64,000 nt of DNA, from contig CAWEZI010000005.1 in NCBI GenBank assembly GCA_963813525.1, positions 2,170,001 to 2,234,000 of the forward strand, given 5' to 3'. A program made the translations under genes and the position numbers. The DNA is from Bog-756 sp963813525. Its GTDB lineage: Bacteria > Actinomycetota > Acidimicrobiia > Acidimicrobiales > RAAP-2. The notes under the pieces are model-generated. The model had not been told where the DNA came from. It did no database searches and saw only the letters and a program-made list of their open reading frames with translations. This document shows positions 1 through 8,842 of the stretch, in pieces; the stretch's first letter is position 1, and each line of letters starts with the position of its first letter.

Positions 1-2
1 AA

Positions 3-1343
3 CGTCTGGAGGCGGCCGCCCGGGGTCTCCCGGCCGTGGTGACCGGCTCCATCGCCGGATCGGACCTAGCCGCCAACTCGAGTTTCGCCACCGTCGATTC
101 CCCCTTCGGCCCGGTGGGCCTCCTGGCCCCGCTGGTACCGGACGTGGCCCTGTGCCACGCCGCTGTGTCCGACGGCCGCGGCAACCTGGCCATCAGTGAG
201 CCGATGCTCGAAGGGGTGTGGGGGGCCTGGGCGGCCCGCCGCGGTGTGGTGGCCACCGTGGAGCGGATCGTGGATGACCTGGACGGGCTCGGTCACCGCG
301 TCCGCATTCCTGCCCATCGGGTCCTGGCCGTGGTCGAGGCCCCGTTTGGGGCGCATCCGGGCGGCTGCTACGCGCCCGGCCTCCCGGTCGACTCGTACGG
401 CGAGGACATTCCCTTCTGGATCGCCGCTGCCGCCGCTGCCCGGGGTGATTTCGACGACTGGGCCCGTCAGAACCTCCTCGATCCGCCCGACCACGCCGCC
501 TATCTGCAGAGGATCGGTGGCAACCGTCTCGACGAGTTGCGCCGGCTCTCGGATCCCGAGTCGTGGCGCCGGGATGCGGAGGCCAACCCCATTCCCGAGG
601 ACGAACCGGTCAGCGACTGGGAGGTGGCCGCTGCCCTGGGAGCCCGCGAGGTGGTGTCGATGATCACCGAACATGGCGCTGACGGCGTTTTGGCCGGCGC
701 CGGTGTGGCCAATCTGGCCGCCTGGGTGGCGGTGGGCCGGGCCCGGGCCGCGGGCCGGACAGTGTGTCTGACTGCCGAGCTGGGCCTGTGGGACTACACC
801 CCGACGCCGGCCGATCCCTACATCTTCAACCACCGGGTGTTTCCGGGAACGTCCTTGCTGGCGGACGCTTCAACCGTCCTCGGCATGGTGGTCGGCGGTC
901 CCGGGACCACGACCATTGGATGCCTGGGTGCAGCCGAGGTCGACCAGCGGGGGAACATCAACTCGACCCGGTTGGGTGACGGCCGCTTCCTGGTCGGCTC
1001 GGGCGGTGCCAACGACGTGGCCAGCCGAGCAGCGGCCTGCGTCGTCATCACCTTGGGACGGCCGGCGAGGCTACCGGAGACGGTGGCCTTCATTACCGCA
1101 CCGGGGGAGAGGGTGACCCGGGTGGTCACCGATCGCGGCATCCTGAGCAAACTCGACGGTCGGATGCGGGTTACCGCTGTTCCGGCCGGCGAAGGTCCGT
1201 TCGACGAGCGGGTCCGAGCCATGGTGGCCTCGTGCGGATGGGAGCCCGACGTGGCACGAGAGGTGGTCGAGCTCGATCCGGTGACCCCCGCCGAGGCCCG
1301 GGAACTGAGGGAATTCGACCGCCGGCGACAGTTCCTCCGGTGA
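3..1343 (+). CDS. Fused CoA-transferase (GctAB/IpdAB-like), 5' end outside window
   Basis: Likely family I CoA-transferase that moves CoA between acyl-CoA and a free acid in the cytoplasm. The frame is open to the left edge, so the true start lies upstream; the GTG codons at 36 and 39 are probably internal. The N-terminal part resembles the alpha subunit of glutaconate CoA-transferase (PDVALCHAAVSDGRGN, then VEAPFGAHPGGCY). The part from about base 610 resembles the beta subunit, with TAELGLWDY carrying a candidate catalytic Glu (codon 777) and GCLGAAEVDQRGNINST, typical of GctB. In characterised members (GctAB, steroid-ring IpdAB) these are separate chains, so this is an alpha-beta fusion. 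It is followed by a hairpin and a long promoter region, so it is probably the last gene of an upstream unit. The substrate cannot be read from sequence. Confidence 0.8.
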   Translation, partial: RLEAAARGLPAVVTGSIAGSDLAANSSFATVDSPFGPVGLLAPLVPDVALCHAAVSDGRGNLAISEPMLEGVWGAWAARRGVVATVERIVDDLDGLGHRVRIPAHRVLAVVEAPFGAHPGGCYAPGLPVDSYGEDIPFWIAAAAAARGDFDDWARQNLLDPPDHAAYLQRIGGNRLDELRRLSDPESWRRDAEANPIPEDEPVSDWEVAAALGAREVVSMITEHGADGVLAGAGVANLAAWVAVGRARAAGRTVCLTAELGLWDYTPTPADPYIFNHRVFPGTSLLADASTVLGMVVGGPGTTTIGCLGAAEVDQRGNINSTRLGDGRFLVGSGGANDVASRAAACVVITLGRPARLPETVAFITAPGERVTRVVTDRGILSKLDGRMRVTAVPAGEGPFDERVRAMVASCGWEPDVAREVVELDPVTPAEARELREFDRRRQFLR

Positions 1344-1378
1344 GCCCGGCCGAGCGACCGGGTATTCCTGCGGTGAGC

Positions 1379-1399
1379 ACGGCCAAGCGGCCTGGCCGT
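1379..1399 (+). terminator. Hairpin after the CoA-transferase gene
   Basis: ACGGCCA (1379-1385) and TGGCCGT (1393-1399) form a perfect 7-bp stem around a 7-base loop, starting 36 bases after the stop codon. There is no T-run, as is usual for high-GC actinobacteria, so termination activity is inferred from position. Confidence 0.4.
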
Positions 1400-1497
1400 C
1401 CTGCGGATCCCGTCTCGGTCGATGATGCCTACCCAGGAGGCGGGTCGTGGGTCGTCGGAATTATGCGACAGTCCTGCTCGGGCTATGTCAGCTACGG

Positions 1498-1541
1498 TTG
1501 ACATCGATAACATTCGTGTCATAGAAACAAGCGAACGTTTG
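1498..1541 (+). promoter_or_regulatory. Candidate promoter with TetR-type operator ahead of the transporter operon
   Basis: TTGACA at 1498-1503 is a perfect -35 box; TAGAAA at 1522-1527, 18 bases further on, is a fair -10. Directly downstream, 1529-1541 reads AAGCGAACGTTTG, which matches 12 of 13 bases of AAACGAACGTTTG at 17303-17315 between the TetR and P450 genes. The core is an inverted repeat (AARCG-AA-CGTTT). A repressor bound just after the -10 would block transcription, so the solute-binding protein/LivHMG/LivF/thiolase unit is plausibly repressed by the TetR protein encoded at 16637-17257. The leader from here to the gene is about 80 bases. Confidence 0.5.
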
Positions 1542-1622
1542 GCGGGGTCATCCACCTCGGTGGTTGCCGGCTCAACGAGTCCGTACACATGCTCCGGGTA
1601 TAGATTCCGGATTGGAGAAAGA

Positions 1623-2984
1623 GTGGCCATGGGGGAACACCGGGGGAAGTGGGTAGTATGGGGCGCTGTGGCGCTGGCGGCTGCCATAGTCGTCGCCGGA
1701 TGCTCATCGTCGGCCAGCACGCCGACGACGACCACTTCGACCTCGTCGACGGCGTCGACCTCGTCGACGGCGTCGACCGGCTCCACGTCGGCGGATGGGC
1801 CCGGGGTGACAGCCCACTCCATCAACGTAGGTGCCATTTCCACCCTCACCGGGTCGATCGCCTCCGACTTCAACGGGCTGTCGCCGGGCATTGAGGCCTA
1901 CTTCGACATGGTCAACGCCGCAGGGGGCATAAACGGACGGAAGCTGAACCTGGCCTACAACCTCGACGACGGTGGCCAGGGCAGCCAATTCGACCAGCTC
2001 ACCCACACGCTCATCGACCAGGACCACGCCTTCGCCGTCATGGTTGCCTCCTACTGGTTCACTCCCAACTACTTCGTCGAGACCAAGACGCCCACCTACG
2101 GCTACAACGTGAGCGGCAACTGGGCCAACGCTCCCAACCTCTTCGGCGCCGGTGGCAACTCGCTGCAGGTCTACAGCGCGGCCATCCCCACGTACGCCTA
2201 CCTGCTCAAGCAGACCCACTCGAAGTCGGTGGCGGTGATCAGCTACGGACCGGCCATCACCTCCTCCTACGATGCCTGCAACACCGCCGCCACCGATCTG
2301 GCCAAAAACGGCTACCACGTGAGCTATGTCGACACGGGCGCCCAGCTCGGGGGCAGCTACTCGTCCGCAGTACAGCGCATGCAGCAGACGGGAACCGACA
2401 TGATCATCTCCTGCATGCAGGAGTCGGACAACATCACCATGGCCCGGGACATCCAGGAGTACGGGCTCAAGACCGATCAGCTGTGGGAGAGCGGCTACGA
2501 CCGGTCGTTGCTGGCCCAGTACAGCAACCTCATGCAGGGCGTCTACTTCAACCTGTCGGGCACCGTCCCCTACGAGGCGGGGCAGAAATGGCCCAGCGTG
2601 TACACGGGCATGGCCACCTACCTGAAGGAGATGAACAAGTACGAGCCCTCCTTCACCTACAACGGGGTGGCCGTCCAGGGCTGGCAGTCGGCCGCCCTCC
2701 TGGCCGATGCGGTCCAAGCCGCTGGCAACAACCTGACCCAGGCCAACATCGTCAACATCACCAACCACTTCACCAACAACACCAGCGGCGGACTGTCCAC
2801 GGTGACCAACTGGACGCTGGCCCACACCACGGTCACCTACCCGGGTTGCAGCGCCTTCGTCCAAGTCAAGGGTAAGAAGTTCGTGCCCGTGTTCGGCAAG
2901 GGCAGCAGCGTCTTCGTGTGCTTCAACCAGAACGCCAAGGACCCGGTCCCGGTCCCTGCGCCGGCAGGCACCCCGGGCGGATGA
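1623..2984 (+). CDS. Branched-chain-type ABC transporter solute-binding lipoprotein
   Basis: Periplasmic-type receptor (Peripla_BP_6/LivJ-like fold, 453 residues) for the transporter encoded next. GTG 1623 follows GGAG at 1614-1617 by 5 bases; ATG 1629 is the alternative start. The N-terminus is a lipoprotein signal ending VVAGC with the acylated Cys at residue 27, then a Ser/Thr-rich linker made by an 18-bp DNA repeat. The mature part starts with the family-typical INVGAISTLTGSIASDF and contains AAGGINGRK. It is followed after 40 bases by the fused permease gene, and the whole unit ends in a thiolase, so the ligand is probably an acid catabolised as a CoA ester rather than an amino acid. That ligand assignment is inference. 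Confidence 0.88.
   Translation: MAMGEHRGKWVVWGAVALAAAIVVAGCSSSASTPTTTTSTSSTASTSSTASTGSTSADGPGVTAHSINVGAISTLTGSIASDFNGLSPGIEAYFDMVNAAGGINGRKLNLAYNLDDGGQGSQFDQLTHTLIDQDHAFAVMVASYWFTPNYFVETKTPTYGYNVSGNWANAPNLFGAGGNSLQVYSAAIPTYAYLLKQTHSKSVAVISYGPAITSSYDACNTAATDLAKNGYHVSYVDTGAQLGGSYSSAVQRMQQTGTDMIISCMQESDNITMARDIQEYGLKTDQLWESGYDRSLLAQYSNLMQGVYFNLSGTVPYEAGQKWPSVYTGMATYLKEMNKYEPSFTYNGVAVQGWQSAALLADAVQAAGNNLTQANIVNITNHFTNNTSGGLSTVTNWTLAHTTVTYPGCSAFVQVKGKKFVPVFGKGSSVFVCFNQNAKDPVPVPAPAGTPGG
1737..1778 (+). repeat. 18-bp in-frame tandem repeat in lipoprotein linker
   Basis: TCGACCTCGTCGACGGCG occurs at 1737-1754 and 1755-1772, with a partial third copy to 1778. It encodes the repeating Ser-Thr-Ala linker just after the lipobox. 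The length is a multiple of three, so copy-number change would leave the frame intact. Confidence 0.8.
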
Positions 2985-3024
2985 CGCCCCCCGCCGCCGG
3001 TCCCGAGTAGGAGGCGGCGCGGGA

Positions 3025-5850
3025 GTGGAGCATTTCCTGGGCTTCGCCATCCCTGGCATTCCCTACGGCTGCACCTATGCCATGGTGGCCGTGGGGCTTG
3101 TCCTCACCTACCAGGCGACAGGTGTCTTCAACTTCGCCTTCGGGGCCCAGGCCTACATGTCGGCCTTCATCTTCACCCTGCTGGTCCAGAACGAGAACCT
3201 GCCCATCTGGGCCGCCTTCATCATCTCGGTAGTCATACTGGCTCCCGTCTTCGGCCTGGCCCTGGACCGCTACCTCTTCCGTAAGATCCCGAACGCCAAC
3301 ACCACGGCCAAGCTGGTCACCGGCATCACCCTCTTTGTGGGCATCCCCGCCCTCTTGCCGGTCATCTTCGGGAGCAACAACCAGTACAACCCACCGAGCA
3401 TCTTGTTCAACCCCGACGTCGTCTACTTCCGCATCGCCGGCACCCCGTTCAACGGGATCTACCTGAGCGCACTGGTGGCCACTGCGGTGGTTCTGCTCGC
3501 CCTGGTGGCCCTCATGAGGTTCACCAACCTCGGCCTCCAGATGCGGGGGGCGGTGGAGAGCCGGCGCCTGGTCCAGCTCGACGGGGTCAACGCCGGCCGG
3601 GTGGTGGCCTCGGCGTGGGCCATCTCCAGCCTGATGGCCGGTTTGGCCGGGGTCCTGCTGGCCCCAGCCACCGGTCAGCTGCAGGCGCAGGATTACGCCA
3701 CGTTGATGGTGGCCGCCTTCGCCGCAGCCGCCTGGGCGGTTCTGCGGTCGATGCCTATCGCCGCCCTGGTCGGGATCATCGTGGGCATCACCGACACCGT
3801 CCTCCAGGGTTATCTTCCCCCGAGCAGTGTGTGGTCCTCCGCCGTTCTCTCCTCCCTGCCTTTCCTGGTGCTGATCGCTGCGCTGCTCATCGTGCCCGGG
3901 CTGCGCAAGCTGGGGGACGCCAAGGACCCCCTGGCCTCCATCGACCCCCCCACCCCGCCCACGACGGCGGCCCTACGGGCGCCGCAGCTGGATCGCATCA
4001 TCCGCATCCTCTGGTACATCCTGCTGGCCGCCTTCATCGTCTCCATGCTGACCTGGATGCCGAAGACGTGGGAGAACGTCTTCAACTCCGGTTTGGCCTT
4101 CTCCCTCATCTTCCTTTCCATCACGCTGATCACGGGCATGGGGGGACAACTCTCTCTCTGCCAGGCGACATTGGCCGGTGTCGGCGCCTTCACCGCAGCC
4201 CAGCTGGCCAACCACATCGGGCTCAGCCTCTTGGTCGGCGGTCTGGTGGGATCTGTTGCGGCCGGTCTGGTGGCAGTCGTGCTGGCCGTCATGTCCCTCC
4301 GGCTGCGCGGTCTGGGTTTGGCCCTCATGACCATCGCCGCCGCCCTGTTCTTCGACAGCGCCGTGTTCCCTCAGCTCTCGACCAGCAACGGTGCCCCCAT
4401 CAGCGTCCAGTCGAAGTGGGTGGGACTGGGGATCCTGAACCCCGACGGCCACGCCTTCTTCGTTCTGGCCATGCTCGTCCTGGTGGTCTGCGTCGTCGGA
4501 GTGCTGCTCATCCGACAGGGGACCACCGGACGTTATTTGGCCGCCATGCGGGGCAGCGAGACGGCAGCGGCGGGGATGGGCATCAACCTGACCTGGCAGC
4601 GGGTAGTGATCTTCGGCCTCTCCGGAGTGGTGGCCGGGCTGGGCGGGACCCTGCTGACCATCCAGCAGCAGTCGGTGAGTGCCGAGGGCTTCAACTACGA
4701 GTTCTCGTTGGCTTTCGTGGTCATCGTGGTTTCCACCGGCGTAAGCACGGTGGAGGGGGCTATCAACGCCGGCATCGCCTTTGTGGTCATCCAGCAACTC
4801 CTGACCTACCTGCCGGCCCGATTCGGCGGGAACAGCCTGGTCTTCGTCCTCTTCGCCTTCGGGGCCATCAACTACGCCGCCCACCCGGAGGGGGTGCTCG
4901 AGTTCTCGAAGCGGCGCTGGACGCTGCGCATGCAGAACCTGTTCTTCAAACCGGCCCCACCACCGGCCGTGCCCGCCGGGGGTGCCCTCCTCGGGGCCTT
5001 CGGGAACGGTTCCGACGCGGTGGCTGCCGGTTCCCCCCGCCGGGGACCGTCGACGCCGGGCCCCGGGTGGTCGACCGTGGCTAGCGACGCCGACACGCTG
5101 CTCCGGGTGGCCGACGTTACCAAGACGTTCGGTGGGGTCACCGCCGTCGACAGTGTGGCCTTCGCCGTCAACGCCGGCGAGAGCGTCGGGCTGGTCGGTC
5201 CCAACGGTGCCGGCAAGACCACTCTGTTCAACTGCATCTGCGGGCAGATCCAACCCCAGCGGGGGAGCGTCGAGCTCGCCGGCCAGGAGCTGCTCGAGAT
5301 GCCGACTTACAAGAGGGCGCGTCTCGGGATCGGCCGGACCTACCAGCGGGTCGAGATCTTTCCGGACATGACCGTGCGCGACCACCTGGTGGTGGCCGAA
5401 CGGGCACGGCGTCGTCAGGGGCGGCTGTGGAAGGACCTGTGCAACCGCAGTGCGCCTACACCCGAGGAGTGCGCACGGGTAGACGCCGTCCTCGAGCTGG
5501 TGGGCATCGAGAGCCAAGCGGATGTGCCGGTCTCGTCGCTGGGCCTGGGTTCGTGCCGGCTGGTCGAACTGGCCCGGGCGCTGGTAGCCGATCCGGTGCT
5601 GCTTCTGGCCGATGAGCCTTCTTCGGGGCTCGACATCCACGAGACCCGGGAGCTGTCCCAGGTCCTGCAGATGCTGCAGAGGGAGCGGGGGATGGCGGTC
5701 CTGCTGGTCGAGCACGACTTGAACATGGTCGCTTCGGTCGTGGACCGCACCATCGTGATGAATCTCGGCGCTGTCATCGCCGAGGGGACCTTCGACGAGG
5801 TCATGTCCGACCCTGTCGTCCGACAGGCCTACCTCGGATTGACCGCGTGA
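3025..5850 (+). CDS. LivH-LivM-LivG triple-fusion ABC transporter (two permeases plus ATPase)
   Basis: A 941-residue protein that joins three normally separate subunits of a branched-chain-amino-acid-type importer. Residues 1 to about 300 are LivH-like permease (hydrophobic, N-terminal AVGLVLTYQATGVFNFAFG). About 325-630 are LivM-like permease (ITLITGMGGQLSLCQATLAG). A Pro/Gly-rich linker follows, then a LivG-like ATPase from about 688 to the end. Walker A is GPNGAGKTT at 725-733 and Walker B LLLADEPSSGLD; the H-loop EHD is present. The signature region reads SSLGLGSCRLVELA instead of the usual LSxGQxR, so that site looks degenerate. GTG 3025 follows TAGGAGG at 3008-3014. It overlaps the LivF gene by 4 bases (GTGA), so translation is coupled. 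Substrate unknown. Confidence 0.9.
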   Translation: MEHFLGFAIPGIPYGCTYAMVAVGLVLTYQATGVFNFAFGAQAYMSAFIFTLLVQNENLPIWAAFIISVVILAPVFGLALDRYLFRKIPNANTTAKLVTGITLFVGIPALLPVIFGSNNQYNPPSILFNPDVVYFRIAGTPFNGIYLSALVATAVVLLALVALMRFTNLGLQMRGAVESRRLVQLDGVNAGRVVASAWAISSLMAGLAGVLLAPATGQLQAQDYATLMVAAFAAAAWAVLRSMPIAALVGIIVGITDTVLQGYLPPSSVWSSAVLSSLPFLVLIAALLIVPGLRKLGDAKDPLASIDPPTPPTTAALRAPQLDRIIRILWYILLAAFIVSMLTWMPKTWENVFNSGLAFSLIFLSITLITGMGGQLSLCQATLAGVGAFTAAQLANHIGLSLLVGGLVGSVAAGLVAVVLAVMSLRLRGLGLALMTIAAALFFDSAVFPQLSTSNGAPISVQSKWVGLGILNPDGHAFFVLAMLVLVVCVVGVLLIRQGTTGRYLAAMRGSETAAAGMGINLTWQRVVIFGLSGVVAGLGGTLLTIQQQSVSAEGFNYEFSLAFVVIVVSTGVSTVEGAINAGIAFVVIQQLLTYLPARFGGNSLVFVLFAFGAINYAAHPEGVLEFSKRRWTLRMQNLFFKPAPPPAVPAGGALLGAFGNGSDAVAAGSPRRGPSTPGPGWSTVASDADTLLRVADVTKTFGGVTAVDSVAFAVNAGESVGLVGPNGAGKTTLFNCICGQIQPQRGSVELAGQELLEMPTYKRARLGIGRTYQRVEIFPDMTVRDHLVVAERARRRQGRLWKDLCNRSAPTPEECARVDAVLELVGIESQADVPVSSLGLGSCRLVELARALVADPVLLLADEPSSGLDIHETRELSQVLQMLQRERGMAVLLVEHDLNMVASVVDRTIVMNLGAVIAEGTFDEVMSDPVVRQAYLGLTA

Positions 5851-6794
5851 GCTTTCCGACCGGTAGGACCGGGCGGCAAAGCAGCGCAGCGGGGTCTGGG
5901 TCGGGGTCGGCCACGGTGGAGGCGCCGAACGCACTCGATGTCGCCCATGTGAGCGCCAGCTACGGGCCCTACCGGGCCCTGTTCGACGTGACCTTCAGCG
6001 TGCCGGCCCGGGGGATCTCCGCTCTCATCGGTTCCAACGGTGCCGGAAAGTCGACCGTGTCCCGGGTGGTGACCGGACTACTGCCCAGCACCAGCGGGAC
6101 CATTCAGCTCAATGGCGACCCAATCACCGGGCTCCCTGCCTTCAAGATCGCCCGGGCGGGAACGGCTCATGTGCCGGAGGGGCGCGGCATCTTCGCCAGC
6201 CTTACCGTCGAGGAGAACCTGCGCCTGGTGTTCCGCCAGCGAGGAGGACGTCGCTGCGTACCCGACGCACTGGCCCGGGCCTACGAGGCCTTTCCCGCCC
6301 TGAGCCAGCGCCGTGGGCAGGCCGGGGGGACCTTGTCGGGCGGGGAGCAGCGCATGCTTTCCCTGGCCAAGGTCCTGGTCCTCCCACCCAGCTTGCTGGT
6401 CGCCGACGAGATATCGCTCGGGTTGGCTCCGGTAGTCATCGACGCCGTTTACGACGGGTTGCGCCAGATCAACCAGGCGGGCACCGCCCTGCTGGTGGTC
6501 GAACAACAGGTGGATCGGGTACTCGACCTGGCCGGCACTGCGGTGGTCCTCGAGCACGGTTCGGTGGCCTACAGCGGTAACGCCGACGGCGCACTGGCCG
6601 CGGTGGAACAGGTCATGGCGGCCCGGGGCGAGCAGGGTCCGGCCGCGGCGACCTCCGCCGGCGTGGACTGGTCAAGGGCCAGTGCCGCCCCGGCGCGGGA
6701 GATCGGTGGACGACACCGTAGGCTTCGGGGACGTCACGCCAACGGAAACCGGGCCGGTCCGGACCCGACGACGGAGGGAGAGGAGCCACAGTGA
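5847..6794 (+). CDS. LivF-type ABC transporter ATPase
   Basis: Second nucleotide-binding subunit (315 residues) that would pair with the LivG domain of the preceding fusion. Walker A is GSNGAGKST at residues 62-70, the signature is canonical LSGGEQRML, Walker B LLVADEISLGLAP, and the switch position is VEQQ, as usual in LivF. The first 28 residues are a Ser/Gly-rich leader, and the last 70 or so are a basic, low-complexity extension beyond the normal LivF end. The start overlaps the previous stop as GTGA; its own end overlaps the thiolase start by 4 bases. These overlaps argue that transporter and thiolase are made together. Confidence 0.9.
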   Translation: MSFPTGRTGRQSSAAGSGSGSATVEAPNALDVAHVSASYGPYRALFDVTFSVPARGISALIGSNGAGKSTVSRVVTGLLPSTSGTIQLNGDPITGLPAFKIARAGTAHVPEGRGIFASLTVEENLRLVFRQRGGRRCVPDALARAYEAFPALSQRRGQAGGTLSGGEQRMLSLAKVLVLPPSLLVADEISLGLAPVVIDAVYDGLRQINQAGTALLVVEQQVDRVLDLAGTAVVLEHGSVAYSGNADGALAAVEQVMAARGEQGPAAATSAGVDWSRASAAPAREIGGRHRRLRGRHANGNRAGPDPTTEGEEPQ

Positions 6795-7984
6795 GCGGTA
6801 CCGAACGGGACGCCGTCATCGTCGATGTCATGCGCACCACCCTGGGAAAGAGAGGGGGCGCACTGGCCAACTGGCATCCGGCCGATCTCCTCGGCTTCGC
6901 CCTCACCTCGTTGATCGACCGCACCGGCGTCGATCCGTCCATCATCGATGATGTCATCGGGGGATGCGTGACCGAGGTGGGCGAGCAGAGCACCAACGTC
7001 ACCCGCAATGCATGGGTGTCGGCCGGGCTTCCCCAGAGCGTGCCGGCCACTACGGTCGATCGGCAGTGCGGTTCATCCCAACAGGCCATGCAGTTCGGCG
7101 CTGCCGGGGTCAAGGCCGGCCACTACGACCTGGTGGTGGCCTGCGGAGTCGAGTCGATGAGCCGGGTGCCGCTGGCCTCCAACGCCCGAGGTGGAACGGG
7201 CCCGTTTCCGCCGTCCTTCCTCGAAGTCATCGACGGCCGTCTGTGGGCCCAGTTCCGGGTGGCCCAGGTCCTGGCCGACCGGTGGGACGTGAGTCGCGAG
7301 GAGATGGACAAGTACTCCCTGGAGAGCCACCGCCGGGCGGCAGCCACCTGGGACTCGGGCGGCTTCGCCGCCGAAGCGGTTCCGGTGCCCATAAAGGACG
7401 AGGACGGCGCCTTCACCGGCGATTCGCTGACCACCGACGAGGGCATCCGCCGCAGCGGGTCCGTGGAGTCGATGGCCGGACTGGCACCGGCACAGAGCTG
7501 GGAGCCGGATACGGCACCGGACATCACGGCCGGCAACTCGTCCCAGATGACCGACGGTGCCGCCGCCATGCTCATCGCCGAGCGATCGCTGGCCGAGCGA
7601 CTGGGTCTGCCCATCCGCGGCCGGTTCGCCCATGCCACGGTGGCTGCCGACGATGCCGCCATCGTGCTGTCCGCCCCTGTGCCGGCTACGGAGCGCCTAC
7701 TCGAGCGGTCGGGGATGAAGGTCGACCAGTTCGACGCCATCGAATGCAACGAAGCGTTCGCCGCTATTCCGCTGATGTGGAACCGGGCCTTCCATGCCGA
7801 CCCCGAGCAACTCAATCCGTGCGGCGGCGCCATCGCCATCGGGCACCCGCTGGGTGCCAGCGGCGTGCGTCTGGCTGCCACCCTTCTCAACCGGCTCGAG
7901 GCCACAGGTGGTCGCTACGGATTCCAGACCATGTGTGAAGGCGGGGGTCAGGCCAACGCCATGGTCATCGAACGGCTGGCCTGA
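6791..7984 (+). CDS. Thiolase (acetyl-CoA acetyltransferase family)
   Basis: Thiolytic cleavage of 3-ketoacyl-CoA, or the reverse condensation; 397 residues, normal family length. All catalytic elements are visible: nucleophile Cys93 in VDRQCGSSQQAM, NEAF, His352 in GHPLGASG, and Cys382 in MCEGGGQANAM. GTG 6791 overlaps the LivF gene, so the enzyme is co-translated with an uptake system, and the imported compound is probably shortened by beta-oxidation. It converges on the crotonase gene 27 bases away. Chain-length preference cannot be judged. Confidence 0.92.
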   Translation: MSGTERDAVIVDVMRTTLGKRGGALANWHPADLLGFALTSLIDRTGVDPSIIDDVIGGCVTEVGEQSTNVTRNAWVSAGLPQSVPATTVDRQCGSSQQAMQFGAAGVKAGHYDLVVACGVESMSRVPLASNARGGTGPFPPSFLEVIDGRLWAQFRVAQVLADRWDVSREEMDKYSLESHRRAAATWDSGGFAAEAVPVPIKDEDGAFTGDSLTTDEGIRRSGSVESMAGLAPAQSWEPDTAPDITAGNSSQMTDGAAAMLIAERSLAERLGLPIRGRFAHATVAADDAAIVLSAPVPATERLLERSGMKVDQFDAIECNEAFAAIPLMWNRAFHADPEQLNPCGGAIAIGHPLGASGVRLAATLLNRLEATGGRYGFQTMCEGGGQANAMVIERLA

Positions 7985-8029
7985 GCAGCTCTTCCTTCGG
8001 CAGCTCTTCCTTCAGCGGTTCTTCCACTG
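7985..8029. repeat. 15-bp direct repeats between and into converging genes
   Basis: GCAGCTCTTCCTTCG (7985-7999), GCAGCTCTTCCTTCA (8000-8014) and a diverged third unit (8015-8029) follow the thiolase stop and run into the last codons of the crotonase on the other strand. The repeats therefore make up part of the crotonase C-terminus. Confidence 0.7.
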
Positions 8030-8821
8030 GGGGGTGCGCTTTTCGGCGAAGGCCAGTGGCCCTTCGACGGCGTCCTGGCTGGAGAACACCTCTTTGGAGA
8101 TGGCCGACTCGATCCGGTAGGCCTCCTTCATGTCGACGGCCAGGCCGGTGATGACTGATTCTTTGGTCTTGCGCACGGCCAGCGGTCCGTTGGCGGTGAT
8201 ACGCCGGGCATAGTCGAGGGCCCGATCCATCACCTTGGCCGGTGGACAGACCTCGTTGACCAGTCCCATCTCGTAGACCCGTCGAGCCGAGATCTGGTCG
8301 GCACACAAGAGGAGCTCCATGGCCGCCGGGTAAGGGATCTGGCGGGGAAGCCTCACCGTTGTCCCCCCGCCGGCGAACAGTCCCCGCTTGGGCTCCATGA
8401 CCCCGAAGGTGGCGGTGTCGGCCGCCACCCGCAGATCACAGCCGCCCAACATCTCCATGCCCCCGGCCACACAGGTCCCGTTGACGGCGGCCACGATCGG
8501 CTTGTAGAGCTTGACGTTGCGCAGCACCGCTTTGACCCCGTCGTCGAGGCGGTAGCCGTCGATCTCGGAGACGCCGTCCTCCTTCATCTGGGCCTGGAGG
8601 CGGGTGATCTGGGGGATGTAGGTCTTGAGGTCGGCCCCCACGCAAAAGTCGGGCCCGACCCCGGTGATGACCGCCACCCAGGCATCATCGTCGGCGCCGA
8701 ACCGCTCCCATGCCCCCCGGAGCTGGGCGAAGTGTTCCATGTCCAGCGAATTGCGGGCCTCGGGTCGGTCGATGGTGATGCGGACGATGTGATCGTCGCC
8801 CGTGTCGTAATGGATGCTCAT
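8012..8821 (-). CDS. Enoyl-CoA hydratase/isomerase (crotonase family)
   Basis: Acts on unsaturated acyl-CoA in beta-oxidation; 269 residues. Family landmarks are NSLDMEHFAQLR, the oxyanion-hole segments VGADLKTYIP and VAGGMEMLGGCDLRVAA, and FGVMEPKRGLFAGGG carrying a candidate active-site Glu. It is the last gene of a minus-strand series after the amidohydrolase (21-base gap). The C-terminal residues are encoded by the 15-bp repeats. Whether it hydrates, isomerises or hydrolyses cannot be told from sequence. Confidence 0.9.
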   Translation of the reverse strand: MSIHYDTGDDHIVRITIDRPEARNSLDMEHFAQLRGAWERFGADDDAWVAVITGVGPDFCVGADLKTYIPQITRLQAQMKEDGVSEIDGYRLDDGVKAVLRNVKLYKPIVAAVNGTCVAGGMEMLGGCDLRVAADTATFGVMEPKRGLFAGGGTTVRLPRQIPYPAAMELLLCADQISARRVYEMGLVNEVCPPAKVMDRALDYARRITANGPLAVRKTKESVITGLAVDMKEAYRIESAISKEVFSSQDAVEGPLAFAEKRTPQWKNR

Positions 8822-8842
8822 GGGTTGTCGGGAAGGCCGGAC

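Noticed and set aside
1596..1601. GGGTAT as an alternative -10 for the solute-binding gene
   Set aside because: No matching GTTT-type -35 lies 15-17 bases upstream, while TTGACA at 1498 with a -10 at 1522 is a better pair.
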